Shown: one piece after another, positions 1-5,843 of the stretch
Numbering within the stretch: position 1 is the stretch's first letter
Layout: each line of letters opens with the position of its first letter
NCBI GenBank assembly: GCA_021151685.1
Contig: JAGKWS010000156.1
Span: forward strand, 1 to 6,063
DNA: 6,063 nt
Direction of reading: 5' to 3'
Origin: Chitinophagaceae bacterium
GTDB lineage: Bacteria > Bacteroidota > Bacteroidia > Chitinophagales > Chitinophagaceae
The notes under the pieces: model-generated
Seen by the model: only the letters and a program-made list of their open reading frames with translations
What the model was told of the DNA's origin: nothing
Databases searched by the model: none
Program-made: the position numbers and the translations under genes

Positions 1-13
1 TGCGTTTCTTATG

Positions 14-99
14 GTTGTTTTTGGCTGCAACTTCGTTACATTTTTCGCCATAGGAAGGACTATGGCTGCAAAATGTGCCTCGTTTCGCTCAAAAACAAC
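14..99. repeat. Long interrupted inverted repeat upstream of the XrtN operon
   Basis: Three blocks pair in nested order around one centre. A 10-base arm at 14-23 (GTTGTTTTTG) is the perfect complement of 90-99. A 7-base arm at 38-44 (ACATTTT) matches 70-76. A 7-base arm at 47-53 (GCCATAG) matches 60-66, leaving a 6-base loop. The bases between blocks pair only partly. The element could fold as RNA on either strand or extrude as a cruciform. It may be the end of an upstream transcription unit, a dispersed palindromic repeat, or a small non-autonomous element. The pairing is seen directly; the function is unknown. Confidence 0.6.
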
Positions 100-208
100 G
101 CTCATAATAAACACAAGCAATAATTCTTAAACAGGCTCCAAATTTTACAAAAACAACAATATGTAATCCACATTTGGCGTTTAGCACTACAAAAGCCAAA
201 AAGTCGTC
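100..208 (+). promoter_or_regulatory. AT-rich leader/promoter region of the XrtN operon
   Basis: This gene-free AT-rich stretch lies immediately before the first operon gene. The only match I see to the Bacteroidota -7 consensus TAnnTTTG is CACATTTG at 169-176, with one mismatch. It would put the transcript start about 25 bases before the ATG at 209. A convincing -33 TTG element at the right distance is absent. No Shine-Dalgarno sequence precedes the ATG, which is usual for the phylum. The promoter placement is weak inference. Confidence 0.25.
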
Positions 209-2677
209 ATGCAGCCAAATACACCTACCCCAACCAATGCCCTGTATAAGTGGGGTGTTGTTCTTACACTGTTATCATTTGGACTATTGCTACTGTCTAT
301 TGGTAGTGGCGTGGACGAAGACAGTGCCATTGTTGCCTTTATGCCCAACTATGCCATAGCGGCGGGGTATGCCGGTGTAATGCTGTACCGGAGGGCATGG
401 CGGGTGATACCCGTGTGGCTGATGATGGCACTAATAAGTGCATGGGCACTGAACAAGGGTATACCTGTATTTGACAACCCGGTGAGTTGGCTTGGTTATG
501 TGCAGGTAGCTTGTGGCATTGGCTACCTGCTGCTACCGGTGTATGAGTTACTGAACAAGGCATTGCAAGTGGTGGTGCAGGTGCTGCTGGGGTTGTCGCT
601 GTTGGTATTTGGTTATTTGGCAGTGTATCTTATTCCGTTGTACCCCATTGGCATTATAGGGTGTGTGGTACTGGGATTGTCGTTGCACAGCTATGTACCC
701 CTGCTGATAATGGCCCATACGGTGTACCGTGTGGGTAAGCTGATGCGGGCCGACAGTGGGGCTCGCATTATCATTCCCCTTGTATTGGCGGTGGGGCTTG
801 TAGTGCCTGTGTCGTTTGTGGTTCGGTGGTCGGCCCTAAATAACGAGGTGAAGGAATTGTGCCTGCGCTACCCACTGGAAGACTCGCCCGAAGTGCCGCA
901 ATGGGTGCGCATAGCACAGGCTATAGCCCCAACCCCAATTGCCGGAAAATATATGAAGACCGGGCTGGTGTATGCTACGGCAATGGAGGAGAACGATAAT
1001 TGGGGTTTCCCGACACGGTCTTATACCGAGGCCCGCAAACACGACCCGCTGGTAGTGCTGGCTACGCTGTTTGTAAAGAGCCCCGAGCTGGCACAAGACG
1101 ACAGGATACACATACTGGAGTCTATGCAACAATCGGGGCATAAAACCACAGAACGTTTCTGGAGCGACCGCAACCTTGCCACCGCCAATGTGGTGACCAA
1201 CGCACGTATATGGCCTGCGGAACGGCTGGCCTATACCGAAAAAACCATTACCGTAGCCAACAAGATGCGGGGCGGCCGCTGGGCACAGGGCGAGGCTATA
1301 TACACCTTTCATTTGCCGGAGGGCGGCATTGTAACCTCGCTATCGTTGTGGATAAACGGCATAGAACAGAAAGGCATACTGACCAGCCGTGGCCGTGCCG
1401 ATAGTGCCTACACACAAATTGTGGGTATAGAGAACAGAGACCCATCGGTGGTACACTGGCAGGAGGGCAATACGGTGACGGTACGGGTATTTCCGGTGCC
1501 GGGCGGCGATAGCCGTATGTTCAGGGTAGGTTTTACGGCACCACTAAGCTATAAAGATGGCAACCTGCAATACAACAATGTTTGGTTTGAAGGGCCCGAC
1601 TATACCGATGCCCGCGAAATAAGACAAATAGAATGGGCGGGCATAACTACCGACCCGACAATGGAGGGGTATAAACAAAATGCGGCACACAGGTACGAGC
1701 AAACACTACCCTATGACGAGCAATGGCAGCTAACCATAAAAGACCCGGGGATGAAGCTTGCCAACTTCAACTTTGACCATTATAACTATGCGCTGGAGGC
1801 ATACCAAAAGACGCAGGAGCAGGTAGCTTTCAATACGGTGTATCTGGACATTAACAGTGCGTGGACAGCGGCCGAAGCTGAATTGATACAAGATATGCTG
1901 AAGGGTAAAACTGTAATGGTGTATGATGGCCTGAATATGGTACCCGCCAAAAGTACAGGTGTCATCAATATACTATTGCGTCAGCAGTTTAGCCTGTTTC
2001 CCTTCCATAAGACAGATACTGTGGGCAAAAGCCTTGTCATTACCAAGAGCACCCGCTATAGTCCATCGGTAAAGCTGTTGAAGGATAGTCCGTTTATGAC
2101 GGAACTGGCAGCGGCTGCGCCGAATATGGGTGCTGTGCGGGTTTTCAATCTATCGGATGAGCTATCGATATACCACCGTACACTGCGGGAGCGCAGGATG
2201 ATACTGTACGAGCAGGGCGACATAGCCCAACTGGAGCAACTGGTGAGCAAGGGTACATTTACTGCGAATGCCGAAAACGACAGCACTATAGTGCTACAGG
2301 ATGCAGGATTGAAGATAACCCGCCAACAACGCTTTGCTGCCAATGGTGGCAAGAACGACCACATTATGCGGATGTACATGTACAACAACATCATGTACAG
2401 GCTGCACAACCAGTTGCAAATACCAGATGGCGAGGACACAACCCTTGTGGCCGATGCCGAAAAAGCCTATGTGGTAACACCGGCAAGCAGCCTTGTGGTG
2501 CTGGAGACGCAGGCCGACTACGACCGCTTTGGCATCAAAAAAAGCAATAAAACACTGGGCGATGCCACCCTATCATCGAAGGGGGCTGTACCGGAGCCAC
2601 ACGAATGGGCTATGATAATACTGGTATGCATGATGCTGCTGTGGGCATTGCGTAGCCGCAAACTGGCCAAAAGCTAA
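209..2677 (+). CDS. XrtN-system VIT-domain membrane protein with PEP-CTERM-like sorting tail
   Basis: The protein has 822 residues. It opens with about seven membrane helices (roughly 15-34, 40-60, 66-84, 93-112, 118-140, 142-170, 186-206). The loops at 61-65 and 171-186 are Arg/Lys rich, so the positive-inside rule puts the N-terminus in the cytoplasm and the large domain in the periplasm. Residues about 340-460 form a VIT domain, with a Tyr-x-Phe-x-Leu-Pro stretch near 365-370, Arg-Asp-Pro at 410-412, and a Phe-Pro-Val-Pro strand near 428-431. Residues about 540-690 resemble a von Willebrand A fold, but the metal site is degenerate (DINSA at 547-551 instead of DxSxS). The C-terminus has Pro-Glu-Pro (795-797), a short hydrophobic helix (800-814) and a basic end (RSRK), the layout of an exosortase sorting signal. 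The next gene is exosortase N, 8 bases downstream, so this is very probably its substrate. An in-frame stop at 182-184 and the lack of other starts fix the ATG at 209. The family matches the XrtN-associated VIT proteins of Bacteroidota, whose biological role is unknown. Confidence 0.88.
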   Translation: MQPNTPTPTNALYKWGVVLTLLSFGLLLLSIGSGVDEDSAIVAFMPNYAIAAGYAGVMLYRRAWRVIPVWLMMALISAWALNKGIPVFDNPVSWLGYVQVACGIGYLLLPVYELLNKALQVVVQVLLGLSLLVFGYLAVYLIPLYPIGIIGCVVLGLSLHSYVPLLIMAHTVYRVGKLMRADSGARIIIPLVLAVGLVVPVSFVVRWSALNNEVKELCLRYPLEDSPEVPQWVRIAQAIAPTPIAGKYMKTGLVYATAMEENDNWGFPTRSYTEARKHDPLVVLATLFVKSPELAQDDRIHILESMQQSGHKTTERFWSDRNLATANVVTNARIWPAERLAYTEKTITVANKMRGGRWAQGEAIYTFHLPEGGIVTSLSLWINGIEQKGILTSRGRADSAYTQIVGIENRDPSVVHWQEGNTVTVRVFPVPGGDSRMFRVGFTAPLSYKDGNLQYNNVWFEGPDYTDAREIRQIEWAGITTDPTMEGYKQNAAHRYEQTLPYDEQWQLTIKDPGMKLANFNFDHYNYALEAYQKTQEQVAFNTVYLDINSAWTAAEAELIQDMLKGKTVMVYDGLNMVPAKSTGVINILLRQQFSLFPFHKTDTVGKSLVITKSTRYSPSVKLLKDSPFMTELAAAAPNMGAVRVFNLSDELSIYHRTLRERRMILYEQGDIAQLEQLVSKGTFTANAENDSTIVLQDAGLKITRQQRFAANGGKNDHIMRMYMYNNIMYRLHNQLQIPDGEDTTLVADAEKAYVVTPASSLVVLETQADYDRFGIKKSNKTLGDATLSSKGAVPEPHEWAMIILVCMMLLWALRSRKLAKS
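2589..2674 (+). other. PEP-CTERM-like exosortase sorting signal (within the VIT protein)
   Basis: The last ~29 residues of the VIT protein have the three-part layout of exosortase targets. These are the motif VPEP (residues 794-797), a hydrophobic stretch from about 800 to 814, and an Arg/Lys-rich tail (RSRKLAK, 815-821). In known PEP-CTERM systems the exosortase is thought to cleave at the PEP motif. The motif is seen directly; its recognition by the neighbouring XrtN is inferred from adjacency. Confidence 0.8.
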
Positions 2678-2685
2678 AAACCTAT

Positions 2686-4026
2686 ATGCGGGCATCTGCG
2701 GCCATCAATTATAGCCAACTGCGCAACCTGCTACCCATTGCGGGTATGGCATTGTTTGCTATAATGGCTGTTCTGCTGTTGCCAAATTATATTCCGTGGT
2801 CGTCAGTCAATTTTTTGTTGGGGTTGGCAGGGGTGCCGTTGGCCATTGCGGGGGCACCAACCGGCGGGCCGTCTTACAGGCTCTTCTGGTGGGCATTGGC
2901 CGGGGCTGTTGTTGCCTGCTTTTTCCCTGCCAATTTTCTGCTGCTGGGCGTACTGATAACCGCTATGGCGTGGCAATGGGAACAATGGCGGGGACGGCTG
3001 CCCCTGCAGGCGTGGTGCATGCTGGCACTTATGACCCCGGCATTGCAATATGTAGCGGTAATGGCCAGCTTTCCGTTGCGGCTGTGGCTTACCGGTGTGG
3101 CGGCAGGCAGTATGAAACTGGCAGGTATAAACGCTACCGCTATGGGTAACATCATTGCTACCGGGGGACGAGAATACTCGGTAGACCCTGCCTGTATGGG
3201 GTTGAAGATGCTGGTGACATCGCTACTGGGTGGGCTGATGGTGGTAGCCGTACTGCAAAAAAGGCACCAACGCTACCTGCCGTGGTGGTGGGTGTTACTG
3301 CTGCTGGTGATGGTTTTTGTGCTGAATATTGTTGCCAATCTGCTACGGATAGTAACGTTGGTGTACTTTGATATAGGCCCCGGCAAAATGATGCACGAGC
3401 TAACGGGGCTGGCCTATTTAGCCTTGTATGTGTTGCTACCTACTGCATTGGTGGCACATCTGCTCATCTGCCGCAAGGGGCACTGTAGCACCCAGCAACT
3501 TGTGCCCACTGTGGCAAGGAGGGGCCACTATCTATACTTAATCCTTCTGGCCGTTGTTATACTGGTTGCCGTTATACGGCACTTGCGCACCGAAAACCAC
3601 CAACCGACACCATTGCCCACAATAGATGGCTATGCGGTCTCTCTGTTTGATAAAGACGTAATAAGGTATACAGGCAATGGGTTGTTGGTGTACATAAAGG
3701 CTACAGCGGGCATACTGGGAGCCGAGCATAACCCGGCTATGTGCTGGTTGGGGTCGGGTTACGCATTGTCTTTGGTGCAGGAAACAACGACCCAGCACGG
3801 CACCATGTATACCGCTACACTTGTAAAAGGCCATGAACGACTGTACACTGCGTGGTGGTACGACAATGGGGCCCATCATACCACCAGTCAGTTGGCATGG
3901 CGGTGGCAGGTGCTTACCGGTGCGCACCCCTTCTCCATCATCAACGTAACTGCGGCAAGCCATGCCGAATTGGAGGCCGCAACGCAAACAATACTGCGGG
4001 AGGGGACTTTCAGGCCTGCCCTTTAG
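2686..4026 (+). CDS. xrtN: Exosortase N (XrtN) with fused EpsI-like C-terminal domain
   Basis: This 446-residue polytopic inner-membrane cysteine protease/transpeptidase should process the PEP-CTERM-like tail of the upstream protein. The exosortase core spans about residues 15-262, with many hydrophobic helices. The three catalytic residues sit in their family contexts: Cys170 in DPACMGLKML, Arg221 in NLLRIVTL and His237 in MMHELTGLAYL. The cysteine-to-arginine (51 residues) and arginine-to-histidine (16) distances suit the family. After a basic loop (about 273-279) and a last helix (about 283-298) comes a soluble region of about 148 residues, probably periplasmic. It contains HNPAMCW (348-354), like the His-x-Pro...Cys motif of EpsI/DUF3485 proteins, and ends with alternating strands and a helix. 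Spacing of 8 bases from the upstream gene implies co-transcription. The ATG at 2686 gives a natural N-terminus; no Shine-Dalgarno is evident. The exosortase call is secure; subtype N rests on the VIT neighbour and the C-terminal fusion. Confidence 0.9.
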   Translation: MRASAAINYSQLRNLLPIAGMALFAIMAVLLLPNYIPWSSVNFLLGLAGVPLAIAGAPTGGPSYRLFWWALAGAVVACFFPANFLLLGVLITAMAWQWEQWRGRLPLQAWCMLALMTPALQYVAVMASFPLRLWLTGVAAGSMKLAGINATAMGNIIATGGREYSVDPACMGLKMLVTSLLGGLMVVAVLQKRHQRYLPWWWVLLLLVMVFVLNIVANLLRIVTLVYFDIGPGKMMHELTGLAYLALYVLLPTALVAHLLICRKGHCSTQQLVPTVARRGHYLYLILLAVVILVAVIRHLRTENHQPTPLPTIDGYAVSLFDKDVIRYTGNGLLVYIKATAGILGAEHNPAMCWLGSGYALSLVQETTTQHGTMYTATLVKGHERLYTAWWYDNGAHHTTSQLAWRWQVLTGAHPFSIINVTAASHAELEAATQTILREGTFRPAL

Positions 4027-4065
4027 TGTGTTTGTGACATCAGGAGAGGTTAGTCGAAAGGAAAT

Positions 4066-4220
4066 GCACCATTTGGGCAACCCCATTCGGGGTTGTGCGC
4101 CAGTCGCATTCGTCCCCCCCGGTTTCACCGGGGGCTATCAATGTTGTTAGCCCTTCGGGCTATATCGGCAATTTGGGATTGGAGTCGAGCAGCCAATTCT
4201 TGCATTCGCAAAGGGAAAGA
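4066..4220. repeat. Hairpin-rich intergenic repeat, copy 1
   Basis: This copy folds into a row of small hairpins: AACCCC/GGGGTT with loop ATTC (4079-4094), CCCCCGGT/ACCGGGGG with loop TTC (4116-4134), and TAGCCC/GGGCTA with loop TTC (4148-4162). A weaker ATTGG/CCAAT stem follows near 4179-4198. It aligns over its whole length with the copy starting at 4278. The strand of the functional form is not known. It resembles dispersed REP-like or RAYT-type palindromic elements; that relation is inference. Confidence 0.7.
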
Positions 4221-4277
4221 GATGACAAATGAACTACGCCGCACACATCGCAGGCAGGCAAAGGGCATTCCCGCATT

Positions 4278-4431
4278 GCAGACATTTTGGGCATCCCCAT
4301 TCGAGGTTGTGTGCCAGTCGCATTCACCCCCGGTTTCACCCGGGACTATCAATGGTGTTAGTCCTTCGGGCTATATCGGCAATTTGGGATTGTGGTTGGG
4401 CAACCAATTCTCGCAGTCGCAAAGGGAAAGA
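4278..4431. repeat. Hairpin-rich intergenic repeat, copy 2
   Basis: This is the second imperfect copy, offset from the first by 211-214 bases. It shares long blocks such as GTGCCAGTCGCATTC-like and CTATATCGGCAATTTGGGAT. The first hairpin is damaged (CCCC against GAGG). The second is shorter (CCCGG 4329-4333 with CCGGG 4340-4344). The third is kept with a G-U wobble (TAGTCC/GGGCTA, 4359-4373). A hairpin near 4393-4406 (TGGTT/AACCA) replaces the ATTGG/CCAAT stem of copy 1. The pattern suggests an older or more diverged copy with partly maintained structure. Confidence 0.7.
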
Positions 4432-4435
4432 TATA

Positions 4436-4484
4436 AAAATGCAATTGGGAGTACCCCGCTCAACAGGTGGTACTCCCAATTGTA
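4436..4484 (-). terminator. Strong intrinsic terminator of the gmhA operon, possibly bidirectional
   Basis: A perfect 14-bp stem (4442-4455 with 4469-4482) closes a 13-base loop and can extend by a G-U and an A-U pair. Read on the minus strand, the stem is followed at once by a TTTTT tract (complement of 4435-4439). It lies about 30 bases after the stop codon of the HAD gene. On the plus strand the following sequence is TATATACA, with a T run only further on (4509-4515), so termination of xrtN read-through is less certain. Confidence 0.8.
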
Positions 4485-4513
4485 TATACACCCTATGCGG
4501 GCTGTTTACTTTT

Positions 4514-5098
4514 TTAGCAACCAGCTACTTCGGCAATTTCCAGGGTACGGGCCCAAGCCATGAGGGATGGGTATTGCTCGTCTACAAAGTCGTGCGGCAA
4601 TGGCACGGGCTCGTGTTTGGTAGTAAGGAAAACGGTATGCATGTGCAGGCGTTTACCAAATTCCATGTCGCTCATAGAGTTGCCCACCATTACACTTTTA
4701 CCGAAATCTATCTCGGGAAAGTCTTCCTGTGCCTGCATACCCATGCCCGTATTGGGCTTGCGGTTGTGGTCGCTGTCTTCTACGGCTATACAGTTGTACA
4801 CCTTGTCTATGCGGCCACCGTGTTCATCTACGCTATTGCGCATATTGGTATTTATTTCGCGCAGCGCATCCATGGTCATGATGCCCCGGCCTACGCCACG
4901 CTGGTTGGTAACTACCACTATGCGGCCAAACATGCCGGAAAGGTTTCTGATGGCATCCTGTACCCCATCCAGAAAGTTGAATTCGCTCCACGAGGTAATG
5001 TAAGAACCTACTGACTCCACATTAATCACTCCGTCTCTATCCAGAAATAATGTCCAACTCTTGTCTATTTCAGGCTTCCGTTCTGTAAGGCTCATCAT
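4514..5098 (-). CDS. GmhB-like HAD-IIIA phosphatase (heptose 1,7-bisphosphate 7-phosphatase type)
   Basis: This 194-residue protein has the HAD motifs in order. Motif I is LFLDRDGVIN with nucleophile Asp20 and acid/base Asp22; motif II is Thr64 in VVVTNQRGVGRG; motif III is Lys114 in NRKPNTGM; and motif IV is MVGNSMSDM with Asn140 and Asp144. DRDGVIN, the TNQ-G motif and RKP-GM are typical of GmhB and histidinol-phosphatase-type HAD-IIIA enzymes. The zinc-binding Cys/His loop that precedes RKP in E. coli GmhB is missing, and the region is short (Cys103 is the only cysteine there). The first acid of motif IV is Asn. The gene starts 4 bases after the gmhA stop, so translational coupling is likely and a heptose-phosphate substrate is the natural guess. 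Two adjacent ATGs (5098 and 5095) could serve as start. Another sugar or nucleotide-sugar phosphate substrate cannot be excluded. Confidence 0.82.
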   Translation of the reverse strand: MMSLTERKPEIDKSWTLFLDRDGVINVESVGSYITSWSEFNFLDGVQDAIRNLSGMFGRIVVVTNQRGVGRGIMTMDALREINTNMRNSVDEHGGRIDKVYNCIAVEDSDHNRKPNTGMGMQAQEDFPEIDFGKSVMVGNSMSDMEFGKRLHMHTVFLTTKHEPVPLPHDFVDEQYPSLMAWARTLEIAEVAGC

Positions 5099-5102
5099 AT
5101 TT

Positions 5103-5681
5103 TTATTTTTTAAACAACTCCGATTCCACCAGCTCGCAAATGATGTGCCCCACCGTGATATGCGATTCCTGTATTCTTGGCGTATCGTTGCTGGGTACGT
5201 TTATCAGGTAGTCGCACACATCCTTCAGCTTGCCTCCTCCTTCTCCTGTAAATACTACATTAATCATACCAATCTTTGTAGCTTCTTCCATTGCTTTGAT
5301 AATATTAACAGAATTGCCAGAAGTGCTGAGACCGATGAGCACATCGCCCTTGCGACCCATACCCTTTATCATTCTGCTATATACTACATCGTAGCCATAG
5401 TCGTTGGCCACGGCTGTGAGGTACGAAGTATTGCAATGCAACGCCTCTGAAGGCAGTGGGTCACGGTCGGTATAGAACCTGCCGCTAAACTCGGCAGCCA
5501 GATGCTGAGCATCGGCTGCACTGCCTCCATTGCCGCAAAACAGCACCTTGTTGCCATTCCGGAATGCCTCGGTTACCACATTGGTTACCTTTTCTATGGT
5601 GGCCATCAGCACATCGTCTGACAGTATTTTAGTCTTCGTATCTATTGAAGTCTGGATTATTTTACTGATGCGGTCTTTCAT
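5103..5681 (-). CDS. gmhA: Phosphoheptose isomerase GmhA (sedoheptulose 7-phosphate isomerase)
   Basis: GmhA is a cytosolic SIS-domain enzyme converting sedoheptulose 7-phosphate to D-glycero-D-manno-heptose 7-phosphate, the first committed step of activated heptose synthesis for LPS core or other glycans. With the ATG at 5681 the protein is 192 residues, equal to E. coli GmhA. Key sequence features are CGNGGSAADAQH (49-60), the phosphate-binding STSGNS (119-124), Asp94 in NDYG, and residues matching the metal/catalytic set His60, Glu64, Gln171 and His179. An in-frame TTG at 5714 would add 11 residues, but it is a poorer start and the extension has no counterpart in the family. It is the first gene of a two-gene operon with the HAD phosphatase. 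Upstream lies a close match to the Bacteroidota -7 box, very near the ATG. Confidence 0.93.
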   Translation of the reverse strand: MKDRISKIIQTSIDTKTKILSDDVLMATIEKVTNVVTEAFRNGNKVLFCGNGGSAADAQHLAAEFSGRFYTDRDPLPSEALHCNTSYLTAVANDYGYDVVYSRMIKGMGRKGDVLIGLSTSGNSVNIIKAMEEATKIGMINVVFTGEGGGKLKDVCDYLINVPSNDTPRIQESHITVGHIICELVESELFKK

Positions 5682-5692
5682 CTCTATGGTTT

Positions 5693-5700
5693 CAAATATA
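5693..5700 (-). promoter_or_regulatory. Candidate -7 box (TAnnTTTG) of the gmhA operon
   Basis: On the minus strand TATATTTG fits the Bacteroidota -7 consensus TAnnTTTG exactly, 11 bases before the ATG at 5681. The -33 position has only a T-rich tract (TTTTTTTCGG on the minus strand) and no clear TTG at the expected spacing. The transcript would begin within a few bases of the ATG, making the message nearly leaderless. A chance match in AT-rich DNA is possible. Confidence 0.35.
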
Positions 5701-5779
5701 GTAGGTTGTTGCAAAAATCCGAAAAAAAGTGTTTCAGGTTTGTAAAAGCCAGTAATATGGGCCAGTATTCTTTTTTACA

Positions 5780-5811
5780 ACACAGGCCGCCACTTTCGTG
5801 GCAGCCTGTGT
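5780..5811 (-). terminator. GAAA-tetraloop hairpin after the T9SS cargo gene
   Basis: Arms 5780-5793 and 5798-5811 pair over 14 positions with a single mismatch (5788 against 5803). On the minus strand the loop is GAAA closed by C-G, a very stable GNRA tetraloop, which points to that strand as the transcribed one. The hairpin begins 32 bases after the stop codon of the gene ending at 5844. A smaller CCC-GAAA-GGG hairpin lies between (5821-5830). The bases after the stem on the minus strand are TGTAAAAAAG rather than a T tract, so it may stabilise or process the 3' end instead of terminating alone. Confidence 0.5.
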
Positions 5812-5843
5812 ATTTCATTTCCCTTTCGGGTGTGTTATCTCCA

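Larger units (their letters stand above)
4027..4513. other. Convergent intergenic region filled by structured repeats and a terminator
   Basis: These 487 bases separate the plus-strand xrtN from the minus-strand heptose operon. I see no credible gene. Open frames here change reading frame along the repeat, have no homologous domain and read through into the antisense of the HAD gene. The content is two diverged repeat copies (4066-4220 and 4278-4431), a unique spacer between them, and a strong stem at 4442-4482. No separate terminator for xrtN is visible before the first repeat, so repeat hairpins may end that transcript. Confidence 0.7.

Noticed and set aside
836..1312. 158-codon minus-strand open frame opposite the VIT protein
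   Set aside because: It is a shadow of a long gene whose product has clear domains; the antisense product shows no motif or plausible start context.
3538..4128. 196-codon minus-strand open frame opposite the xrtN 3' end
   Set aside because: It lies antisense to the well-supported periplasmic domain of XrtN and has low-complexity, Cys/Pro/Gly-rich composition without domain features.
4066..4220. tRNA, riboswitch or known ncRNA
   Set aside because: The hairpins do not form a cloverleaf, and I do not recognise any riboswitch consensus. The duplicated downstream position also does not suit a riboswitch.
4066..4431. CRISPR array
   Set aside because: There are only two long, diverged copies with a 57-base spacer, no short identical repeats and no cas genes in the window.
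4093..5014. Plus-strand open frames across the repeats (about 62, 156 and 261 codons), with similar peptides from the two copies
   Set aside because: The similarity comes from the repeated DNA itself. The frames have no recognisable domain, run into the antisense of the HAD gene, and differ in frame between copies. The hairpins explain the conservation better than coding does.
5679..5714. Extended GmhA start at TTG 5714
   Set aside because: It would add 11 residues beyond the family length of 192, uses a rare start codon, and lies upstream of the candidate -7 box.
5734..5770. Short direct repeat GCCAGTA near 5748 and 5761
   Set aside because: Seven bases repeated 13 bases apart in a low-complexity intergenic stretch is within chance expectation, and no function is suggested.
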